A program made the position numbers and the translations under genes. A model generated the notes under the pieces. The model was not told where the DNA came from. It made no database searches and saw only the letters and a program-made list of their open reading frames with translations. Positions 1 through 5,067 of a stretch of 6,092 nucleotides of DNA are shown one piece after another. The stretch is from Citricoccus sp. WCRC_4 (GTDB lineage Bacteria > Actinomycetota > Actinomycetes > Actinomycetales > Micrococcaceae), in assembly GCA_026645375.1 (NCBI GenBank), contig JAPFFX010000251.1:1-6092 (forward strand), read 5' to 3'. How positions within the stretch are numbered: position 1 is the first letter of the stretch; every line of letters starts with the position of its first letter.

Positions 1-1818
1 GCCGATGCCCCGGTCGACCGCCGCTTCCGCGTCTTCCTGCTGAACACCGAGCACGGCCGCTCCCACGACGTCGTCGTCTCCGCCACGCACCGCCGGGTGG
101 AGTCGGACACGGTGCTGGACACCGAGGCCAGTGGCGAGCTGCCCGTGCTGGAGGAGGAGTTCGAGGTCGTGGAGTCGGTGCTCGCCGAGGACCCGCGATG
201 GCTCGAGGCACTGGACAAGCGCGGGATCCCGGTCGAGGAGGTCCGGGTGGCCCCGCTGTCCGCCGGCGTGTTCGAGTACCCGGAGGAGAGGGGCCGGCGC
301 ATCCTGCGCGGGCTGGCCTTCCACCAGCAGCACGAGACCGATTCCGCCTGGGCCCACCCGATCGACGGCCTGGTCGCCTACGTGGACGTGGCCGCCCGGA
401 GCGTCGACCAGGTGATCGACCTCGGCGTGATGCCGGTGCCGGCCGAGCACGGCAACTACACCGACCCGGAACTGACCGGCCCGATCCGCACCACCCAGAA
501 GCCCATCGAGATCACCCAGCCCGAGGGCCCGTCCTTCACCGTGACCGGGGGCAACCACGTGGAGTGGGAGAAGTGGTCCCTGGACGTCGGCTTCGACATG
601 CGCGAGGGCCTGGTCCTGCACAACATCTCCTTCCAGGACGGCGAGCGCACCCGCCGGATCCTGGACCGGGCCGTGATCGCGGAGATGGTGGTGCCCTACG
701 GCGACCCCTCCCCCGTGCGCTCCTGGCAGAACTACTTCGACACCGGGGAGTACCTCGTGGGCCAGTGGGCCAACTCCCTGGAACTGGGCTGCGACTGCCT
801 GGGTGACATCACCTACCTGTCCCCCTGGGTCGTCAACAACGTGGGCGAGCCGCGGCAGGTGAAGAACGGCATCTGCATGCACGAGGAGGACTGGTCCATC
901 CTGTCCAAGCACACCGACCTGTGGTCCGGCATCGCCTACACGCGGCGCAACCGGCGCCTGGTGATCTCGTTCTTCACCACGGTCGGCAACTACGACTACG
1001 GCTTCTACTGGTACCTCTACCTGGACGGCACCATCGAGTTCGAGGCCAAGGCCACCGGCATCGTCTTCACCTCCGCGGTGCCGGACGGGCCCACGGACTT
1101 CGCCTCGGAGATGGCCCCCGGCCTGGGCGCCCCCTTCCACCAGCACCTGTTCTCCGCCCGCCTCGACTTCGCCCTCGACGGCGGCGCCTGCCGGGTCGAG
1201 GAGGAGGACGCGGTGCGCCTGCCGATCTCCGAGGACAACCCCCGCGGCAACGCCTTCACGCGCAAGCGCACCGTGCTGGCCACCGAGCAGCAGGCCCAAC
1301 GGGACGCCGACCAGTCCGTGGGCCGCACCTGGGTGGTCTCCAGCACCGAGTCCACCAACCGGCTCGGCCAGCCGGTGGCGTACAAGCTGCACCCCGAGGG
1401 GACGCCGACGCTGCTGGCGGCGGAGGGGTCCTCCATCCACCGCCGGGCCACCTTCGCCGCCAAGGCGCTGTGGGTCTCGCCGTACCACGAGGACGAGCGC
1501 TACCCCACCGGCGACTTCCCGAACCAGCACGCCGGCGACGGCGGCCTGCCGGACTGGACGCGGGCGGACCGGAACGTGGACGGCGAGGACCTGGTCGTCT
1601 GGCACACCTTCGGGCTGACCCACTTCCCGCGCCCGGAGGACTGGCCGATCATGCCCGTGGACCACGTCGGGTTCCGCCTGCGGCCCGAGGGGTTCTTCGA
1701 CCGCTCCCCCGTCCTGGACGTCCCGGCCCCGACGTCCGGCCACTGCTGCGCCCCGGGCGAGGGTGGCAGCGCCGAGGCCCCGTCCGGAGAAGGCCATGGC
1801 TGCTGTAGCGGCCACTGA
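1..1818 (+). CDS. Copper/topaquinone primary-amine oxidase, phenylethylamine-oxidase type (5' partial)
   Basis: Oxidises primary amines to aldehydes with release of ammonia and hydrogen peroxide. The reading frame is open from base 1, so the true start lies upstream and the GTG at 97 is internal; 605 residues are visible. The catalytic domain (about residue 165 onward) shows the catalytic-base Asp247 in YFDTGEYLVG, the topaquinone precursor Tyr331 in GNYDYG (codon 991-993), copper ligands His380 and His382 in HQH, and His541 in LTHFPRPEDWP. Asp389 and Asp530 fit the second metal site. From memory, these residues have exactly the spacing of Arthrobacter globiformis phenylethylamine oxidase with an offset of 51, and its gate residues also match (Trp117, Tyr245). 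About 51 residues are therefore missing, covering part of the small N-terminal domain. Residues 581-605 form an unusual Cys/His-rich tail. No signal peptide can be judged. The family is certain; an aromatic monoamine substrate is likely, and histamine or tyramine are alternatives. Confidence 0.96.
   Translation, partial: ADAPVDRRFRVFLLNTEHGRSHDVVVSATHRRVESDTVLDTEASGELPVLEEEFEVVESVLAEDPRWLEALDKRGIPVEEVRVAPLSAGVFEYPEERGRRILRGLAFHQQHETDSAWAHPIDGLVAYVDVAARSVDQVIDLGVMPVPAEHGNYTDPELTGPIRTTQKPIEITQPEGPSFTVTGGNHVEWEKWSLDVGFDMREGLVLHNISFQDGERTRRILDRAVIAEMVVPYGDPSPVRSWQNYFDTGEYLVGQWANSLELGCDCLGDITYLSPWVVNNVGEPRQVKNGICMHEEDWSILSKHTDLWSGIAYTRRNRRLVISFFTTVGNYDYGFYWYLYLDGTIEFEAKATGIVFTSAVPDGPTDFASEMAPGLGAPFHQHLFSARLDFALDGGACRVEEEDAVRLPISEDNPRGNAFTRKRTVLATEQQAQRDADQSVGRTWVVSSTESTNRLGQPVAYKLHPEGTPTLLAAEGSSIHRRATFAAKALWVSPYHEDERYPTGDFPNQHAGDGGLPDWTRADRNVDGEDLVVWHTFGLTHFPRPEDWPIMPVDHVGFRLRPEGFFDRSPVLDVPAPTSGHCCAPGEGGSAEAPSGEGHGCCSGH
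1786..1798 (+). promoter_or_regulatory. Ribosome binding site inside the amine oxidase gene
   Basis: GGAG at 1786-1789 lies six bases before the ATG at 1796-1798. It sits within the final codons of the amine oxidase. This decides the start of the downstream membrane protein: the in-frame ATG at 1763 has no comparable site and would lengthen the overlap. The arrangement suggests translational coupling. Confidence 0.6.
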
Positions 1819-2425
1819 GACTGCCGCACCCCGCCTGTCCGGTGGATCGGGGCGGCGGCCCCGCACGTCCGTGGTGCCGCCGCCCCGGCGGGGCCGTGCA
1901 CCGGGCCCCGAGGGGATCACCGCGCCCTCGAGCACCGGCCGGGCCGGTGTCCCCTCGCGCCTGGCGAGGGCGGCCACCCTGGTGGCGGCCGGCCTCGCCA
2001 TGGCCTCCGTGCCGTTGCACGGCTGGATGCTGGTGGTCCATTCCCACGGCGTGGTCCTGTCCCTGCTGATGGGTGCCATGGCCCTGTGGTGCCTGTGGTG
2101 CGCGGTCGGTGCGGTCCGCCGGGGTGACGTCCCGGCGGCGGGCACGGGATGCCCCCGGGTCCGGGCGCTGCGGCACCTCTGGGTCATGGCCGGGGCGATG
2201 GCCCTGCTCCACGTGGTGCTGCTGACGGGCGGGCTCGGCGGCGGCCACGGAGCGCACGGAGCAGAAGCCGGCATCGCGACGGGCTCCACGGCGACGTCCA
2301 CGACAGCCTCCACGACGGTCCTCGAGGCAGGGGCCGGAGCGGGAACCTCGCTCATGCTGGCCATCGTCGCCCTGGAGGTCGCGGTCTGCTTCGCCTGCGC
2401 GACCGCGCTGCGGACCCGTCGGTGA
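1796..2425 (+). CDS. Putative four-helix membrane protein with extracytoplasmic histidines
   Basis: I do not recognise a named family. The protein is 209 residues from ATG 1796, chosen for the GGAG six bases upstream. Residues 1-55 are Pro/Arg/Gly-rich and lack hydrophobic stretches. Four hydrophobic segments follow at about 57-80, 86-107, 127-147 and 184-205. Positive charges (RRG near 109, RVRALR near 121, C-terminal RTRR) put both ends inside by the positive-inside rule. The short first outer loop then carries His82 and His84 (VVHSHG), and the second outer loop carries His151 and His154 (GGGHGAHG) followed by a Thr/Ser/Ala-rich stretch. The gene overlaps the end of the amine oxidase by 23 bases in another frame, so the two are probably cotranscribed and coupled. 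A metal-related role, for example copper handling for the oxidase, is only a guess from the histidines and the neighbour. The gene is real with good probability; its function is unknown. Confidence 0.72.
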   Translation: MAAVAATETAAPRLSGGSGRRPRTSVVPPPRRGRAPGPEGITAPSSTGRAGVPSRLARAATLVAAGLAMASVPLHGWMLVVHSHGVVLSLLMGAMALWCLWCAVGAVRRGDVPAAGTGCPRVRALRHLWVMAGAMALLHVVLLTGGLGGGHGAHGAEAGIATGSTATSTTASTTVLEAGAGAGTSLMLAIVALEVAVCFACATALRTRR

Positions 2426-2429
2426 GCGG

Positions 2430-2459
2430 TGTGGAGCCGCCCTTCGGGGTGCCTCCACA
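2430..2459. terminator. Hairpin between convergent genes, probable bidirectional terminator
   Basis: The outer arms TGTGGAG (2430-2436) and CTCCACA (2453-2459) pair perfectly. After one C-C mismatch (2437/2452), CGCCC (2438-2442) pairs with GGGTG (2447-2451) through one G-T wobble, closing a TTCG tetraloop (2443-2446). The structure starts four bases after the stop of the membrane-protein gene. No T-run follows on either strand, which is common for terminator hairpins in high-GC actinobacteria. It may also serve the convergent DUF1622 gene, whose stop is 120 bases away. Confidence 0.65.
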
Positions 2460-2540
2460 GGGACGATTCCAGCCGACCCGGTGAAGACCGGTGGCGCGCG
2501 GGCACGCCTGATCGGTGACCGGGCCATCGCGGCGTGGGGT

Positions 2541-2553
2541 GGCCGGAACGGCC
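2541..2553 (-). terminator. Small hairpin downstream of the DUF1622 gene
   Basis: GGCCG (2541-2545) pairs with CGGCC (2549-2553) around a 3-base loop. It begins 26 bases past the DUF1622 stop on the minus strand. The stem is short and there is no T-run, so its role as a terminator is weak; such stems occur by chance at this GC content. Confidence 0.25.
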
Positions 2554-2579
2554 TCACACCGAGGCGTCCGGCGTTGCCC

Positions 2580-2936
2580 CTAGTCCTCCCGGTCCTTCTT
2601 CTCCCAGGGCCACCGCCCGGTGATCTCCAGTTCCAGGGAGAAGCTCAGGAAGGTACGGATCACCACGATCAACCCGAGCACGCCCACCGACTGGAACGTC
2701 GGGGTGATCGCCACGGTCCGGATGATGTCGGCTGCCACGAGGAGTTCGAGTCCCAGCAGGATCGACCGCCCCAGCAGCCGGCGGTAGCGGTGGTAGACCT
2801 CCCCAGGCTCGGTCCCCTTCCGGAACAGGGCCCCGGCCGCCACGAGGGTGGCGACGGCGACACCCACCACGATGGCCACGACCCCGGCGACGTCCATGGC
2901 CTTCCCGACGGCGTCCATGGTCTCCTGGAACCCCAT
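2580..2936 (-). CDS. DUF1622 family small integral membrane protein
   Basis: A 118-residue protein of uncharacterised family DUF1622; the length is normal for the family. Three hydrophobic segments lie at about residues 16-37, 54-72 and 83-101. The family hallmark is the second segment with its charged residues, LGLELLVAADIIRTV (61-75), followed by a third segment with IRTFLSFSLELEI (93-105). The C-terminus WPWEKKDRED is hydrophilic and charged. The start is ATG 2934-2936, preceded by GAGGGGA (2944-2950) seven bases upstream. The frame stays open further upstream to about 3389, but that part is Arg/Pro/Gly-rich, resembles no protein, and overlaps the GMC gene, so I left it out. The gene is transcribed toward the membrane-protein gene and away from the promoter region near 2940-3070. 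Its function is unknown, and nothing here links it to amine catabolism. Confidence 0.9.
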   Translation of the reverse strand: MGFQETMDAVGKAMDVAGVVAIVVGVAVATLVAAGALFRKGTEPGEVYHRYRRLLGRSILLGLELLVAADIIRTVAITPTFQSVGVLGLIVVIRTFLSFSLELEITGRWPWEKKDRED

Positions 2937-3120
2937 TCGCCTGTCCCCTCGCTGCCCCTCTTGGCACGTGGTGCCGGGCCCTCGGATCAGCCGGTCCGGC
3001 GAAGCGGTCCGGACGGTAGGTGCAGGCCGCTGTGAGCGACGAGGATACACACGGTGCCCGGGGTGAGGGCCAGTGCCGGTCGGCGCCGATGCGCACGTGC
3101 GGCCGGCGGGACGAGCGCGG
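2937..3120 (-). promoter_or_regulatory. Upstream region of the DUF1622 gene, probable promoter
   Basis: No gene is supported in these 184 bases. Reading the minus strand, the best -10-like hexamer is TATCCT (3047-3042), with no recognisable -35 at the right distance. A direct repeat of CGGTCCGG occurs at 2992-2999 and 3005-3012, the second copy overlapping the palindrome GTCCGGAC (3007-3014). A short dyad, GGCAC-GTG-GTGCC, lies at 2963-2975. Together these make a plausible promoter/leader for the minus-strand gene, but no single element is decisive. Confidence 0.3.
2944..2950 (-). promoter_or_regulatory. Ribosome binding site of the DUF1622 gene
   Basis: On the minus strand this reads GAGGGGA, seven bases before the ATG at 2936-2934. 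It fixes the start codon against the much longer open frame upstream. Confidence 0.6.
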
Positions 3121-3165
3121 ACGACGGTGGCGCCGCACCTGCGGAAGGTGCGGCGCCGCCGTCGT
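3121..3165 (-). terminator. Strong terminator hairpin after the GMC oxidoreductase gene
   Basis: A 20-bp stem joins arms 3121-3140 and 3146-3165 with a five-base loop (3141-3145). Every position pairs, with a single G-T wobble (3128/3158). It begins 38 bases beyond the GMC stop codon on the minus strand. No T-run follows, as is usual for actinobacterial intrinsic-type hairpins. It separates the GMC transcript from the DUF1622 gene. Confidence 0.8.
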
Positions 3166-3202
3166 GGTGGTGGTTGAGAGGGCGGCCCTGGGGAGGGCTG
3201 CC

Positions 3203-4753
3203 TCAGAACGGGGTGACGCCGGTGATCGCCGCGGCGGCCTTCTCCCCGATCAGCACGGAGGGGGCGTTGGTGTTGCCGGTCGTCACCCGGGGCATGATCG
3301 AGGCGTCGGCCACCCGCAGCCCCCGCAGGCCGTGCACCCGGAACGTCTCGGGATCCACCACGGCCTCCGCCCCGGTGCCCATCGCGCACGTGCCGACCTG
3401 GTGGTGGTAGGTCGTGGTGGTGTTGCGGATGTAGGCGACCAGCTCATCGTCCGAGTCGCCCACGGCCGGGCCGGGGAAGACCTCCTGCGCGCCGAGTTCC
3501 TGCAGGGCGGGCCGGGCCGCGATGGACCGGCACTGGCGCAGCGAGAACAGCATGGCGTCCAGGTCCTCGGGCGCGGTGTACGCGCCCAGGTCGATGCGCA
3601 CCGGGTCCTCCGCAGCGGGTCCGGACAGCGTCAGGCTGCCCCGGGAGGCCGGTCGCACGATCCCGGCCAGCAGGGAGAACCCCTCCTCGGGCCCCTCCAT
3701 GAGCTCCCCGGCGGTGTTGGTGTACATGGGCACCGAGAAGAAGATCGGCTGGGTGTCCGGCACGGGCTTCTCCGGCGAGGACTTGGCCCAGTAGTGCACC
3801 TGGGCCGCCGCCACCTCGGGGGCCGGCTGGGGCTGCTCGGTGGTGCAGACCACCGGCACCAACAGGTGGTCGTGCAGGTTGCGCCCGACGCCGGGCAGGT
3901 CCAGCACCACGTCCACGCCCACCTCGCGCAGGTGCTCGGCGGGACCCACGCCGGAGCGCAGCAGCAGTTCCGGGGAGCCGATCGCCCCGCTGGCGAGGAC
4001 CACCTCCCCCGCCTCGACCGTGAACCGATCATGCCCGCGCGTGAACTCCGCGCCCATCACCGCGCCGTCCTGGATGAGCAGGCGCCGGGCGTGCGCGCCC
4101 GTGACGAGGGTGAGCTTCGGATGGTCGACGATGGGCTTGAGGTAGGCACGCCAAGTGTTGAAGCGCTTGCGGTCCCGAAGGTTCAGCTGCATCCAGCCGA
4201 CACCCTCCACCGAGCCGGCGTTGTAGTCGGGGTTCTCGGGCACGCCCTCCTGGACGGTGGCCTCGTACATGGCCTGCTGGACCGGGTGGCGCGGGTAGTC
4301 GGTGGTGACGTCCAGCGGGCCGTCCTGGCCGCGGACCTCGGGGTCACCGTCCGCGTAGGCCTCGATGGCCCGGAAGTACGGCAGCACCTCGTCCCAGGAC
4401 CAGCCGGTGCAGCCGTCCTGGGCCCAGCCGTCGAAGTCGGCCCGGTCGCCTCGCACCCAGATGGTCGCGTTCAGGGCGTGCGAACCGCCGAGCACCTTGC
4501 CCCGGGGCAGGTGGACGCGGCGATCGTTGAGTTCGGGCTGTGGCTCGGTGAAGTAGTTCCAGTCCACGTCCGAGCCCCACAGGTAGCCCAGCCGGGAGAC
4601 GTCGTCGATGTCCGGGTTGATGTCGTGGTCTCCGGCCTCGGCGAGGGTGACCGTGTGCCCGGCGTCCAGGAGCCGGCGGGCGATGACGCAGCCGGCGGAA
4701 CCGGCTCCGATCACCAGGAAGTCGGTGGGTTCTGTGGGGGTGGTCTCGGGCAT
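3203..4753 (-). CDS. GMC family FAD-dependent oxidoreductase (choline dehydrogenase-like)
   Basis: A complete 516-residue flavoprotein that oxidises an alcohol to an aldehyde; the substrate is unknown. The FAD-binding motif GAGSAG is at residues 16-21 (FLVIGAGSAGCVIARRLL), with an acidic residue at the end of strand 2 (LAEAGD, Glu39). The first GMC signature region is RGKVLGGSHALNATIWVRG (84-102), and the second is around SGAIGSPELLLRSGVGP (255-271). The active site has His451 in HHQVGTCAMG and Asn496 in GNTNAPSVLIGEK, the His/Asn pair also found in choline-oxidising members. At the position of the covalent-FAD histidine of choline oxidase there is Leu94, so FAD is probably non-covalent. No signal peptide is seen, so it is likely cytoplasmic. 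The start is ATG 4751-4753, with CGGAG seven bases upstream. It lies 314 bases downstream of the aldehyde dehydrogenase gene on the same strand, suggesting linked function, but the hairpins between them argue for separate transcription. Choline itself is possible but not shown. Confidence 0.95.
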   Translation of the reverse strand: MPETTPTEPTDFLVIGAGSAGCVIARRLLDAGHTVTLAEAGDHDINPDIDDVSRLGYLWGSDVDWNYFTEPQPELNDRRVHLPRGKVLGGSHALNATIWVRGDRADFDGWAQDGCTGWSWDEVLPYFRAIEAYADGDPEVRGQDGPLDVTTDYPRHPVQQAMYEATVQEGVPENPDYNAGSVEGVGWMQLNLRDRKRFNTWRAYLKPIVDHPKLTLVTGAHARRLLIQDGAVMGAEFTRGHDRFTVEAGEVVLASGAIGSPELLLRSGVGPAEHLREVGVDVVLDLPGVGRNLHDHLLVPVVCTTEQPQPAPEVAAAQVHYWAKSSPEKPVPDTQPIFFSVPMYTNTAGELMEGPEEGFSLLAGIVRPASRGSLTLSGPAAEDPVRIDLGAYTAPEDLDAMLFSLRQCRSIAARPALQELGAQEVFPGPAVGDSDDELVAYIRNTTTTYHHQVGTCAMGTGAEAVVDPETFRVHGLRGLRVADASIMPRVTTGNTNAPSVLIGEKAAAAITGVTPF

Positions 4754-4760
4754 CGATGCG

Positions 4761-4765
4761 CTCCG
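4761..4765 (-). promoter_or_regulatory. Ribosome binding site of the GMC gene
   Basis: CGGAG on the minus strand, seven bases upstream of the ATG at 4753-4751. It supports this start over extension further upstream, where the translated sequence no longer looks like a GMC N-terminus. Confidence 0.55.
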
Positions 4766-4792
4766 TTCCGGGTCGGTCAGTGCTCTTGGCCA

Positions 4793-4828
4793 TGCCCCGG
4801 ACAGGCCACTGCAGCGCCGTCCGGGGCA
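4793..4828 (-). promoter_or_regulatory. Perfect 10-bp inverted repeat upstream of the GMC gene
   Basis: TGCCCCGGAC (4793-4802) and GTCCGGGGCA (4819-4828) are exact inverse copies separated by 16 bases. A further GGC/GCC pair (4804-4806 with 4816-4818) can form inside past a one-base bulge. It ends 40 bases before the GMC start codon. It could be an operator or a leader hairpin in the GMC mRNA; the sequence does not decide which. Confidence 0.5.
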
Positions 4829-4847
4829 CGGTGATAGGCGTCACCGT
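4828..4847 (-). promoter_or_regulatory. Operator-like palindrome ACGGTGA-N6-TCACCGT
   Basis: Perfect 7-bp half-sites with a 6-base spacer form a 20-bp dyad, the size typical of sites for dimeric repressors. It lies 75-94 bases upstream of the GMC start and abuts the 10-bp inverted repeat, sharing base 4828. No regulator gene is in the window, so the binding protein is unknown. Confidence 0.4.
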
Positions 4848-4958
4848 AGGCAGGCACGAGGCCACGTCGATTGTCGTTCCGTGCGCAGTCCATGACGATC
4901 CGTGCACGACCGGCGGCGGTACGCTCCGCGGGTCATGCCTCCATGCCTGCCCCAGACT

Positions 4959-5020
4959 CATCAGGAGCGGAATTCGTCGGCCAAGACTCGCTGCATGACC
5001 GACGAATCCCGCACCTGATG
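4959..5020 (-). terminator. Long imperfect inverted repeat downstream of the aldehyde dehydrogenase
   Basis: Arms 4959-4980 and 4999-5020 match at 20 of 22 positions (mismatches 4966/5013 and 4971/5008) around an 18-base spacer. The inner nine pairs, ATTCGTCGG with CCGACGAAT, and the outer seven, CATCAGG with CCTGATG, are perfect. It begins 48 bases after the aldehyde dehydrogenase stop, so a terminator is the simplest reading, but the loop is large and no T-run follows. A MITE-like remnant or a double operator is an alternative. Confidence 0.5.
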
Positions 5021-5067
5021 TCACGCCACCGGGTTCAGTGGCGATCCCGAGCGGCTGGCTCGACCGT

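Larger units (their letters stand above)
4754..5067. other. Dyad-rich intergenic region between the aldehyde dehydrogenase and GMC genes
   Basis: No supported gene lies in these 314 bases; open frames here on both strands are low-quality Arg/Pro-rich shadows. The region holds a run of inverted repeats. Following the aldehyde dehydrogenase stop in order, these are CGAGC/GCTCG (5048-5062), CGCCAC/GTGGCG (5024-5043), the large repeat 4959-5020, ACGGTGA/TCACCGT (4828-4847) and TGCCCCGGAC/GTCCGGGGCA (4793-4828). No convincing -35/-10 pair for the GMC gene was found by eye. It probably combines transcription end for one gene with promoter and control sites for the next. Confidence 0.55.

Noticed and set aside
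97..99. GTG as the amine oxidase start
   Set aside because: The frame is open to base 1 and the upstream 32 residues (for example FRVFLLNTEHG) continue the family N-terminal domain, so this is an internal Val codon of a truncated gene.
921..1808. 295-codon plus-strand frame inside the amine oxidase
   Set aside because: Arg/Pro/Gly-rich low-complexity translation; an out-of-frame shadow of a well-identified gene.
1649..2557. 302-codon minus-strand frame across the amine oxidase end and membrane protein
   Set aside because: Arg/Gly/Pro-rich with no domain or ribosome binding site; antisense shadow.
2937..3389. N-terminal extension of the DUF1622 frame
   Set aside because: The upstream part is Arg/Gly-rich, overlaps the end of the GMC gene and its terminator, and the ATG at 2936 has a good ribosome binding site and gives the normal family length.
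3020..4834. 604-codon open frame on the plus strand
   Set aside because: It runs antisense across the whole GMC gene. Its translation is Arg/Gly/His/Val-rich with no recognisable domain, as expected for antisense frames in GC-rich DNA, while the opposite strand encodes a complete enzyme with intact motifs.
4344..5024. 226-codon minus-strand frame overlapping the GMC start and intergenic region
   Set aside because: Mostly out-of-frame GMC sequence with Arg/His/Pro-rich translation; the intergenic portion shows no protein-like character.
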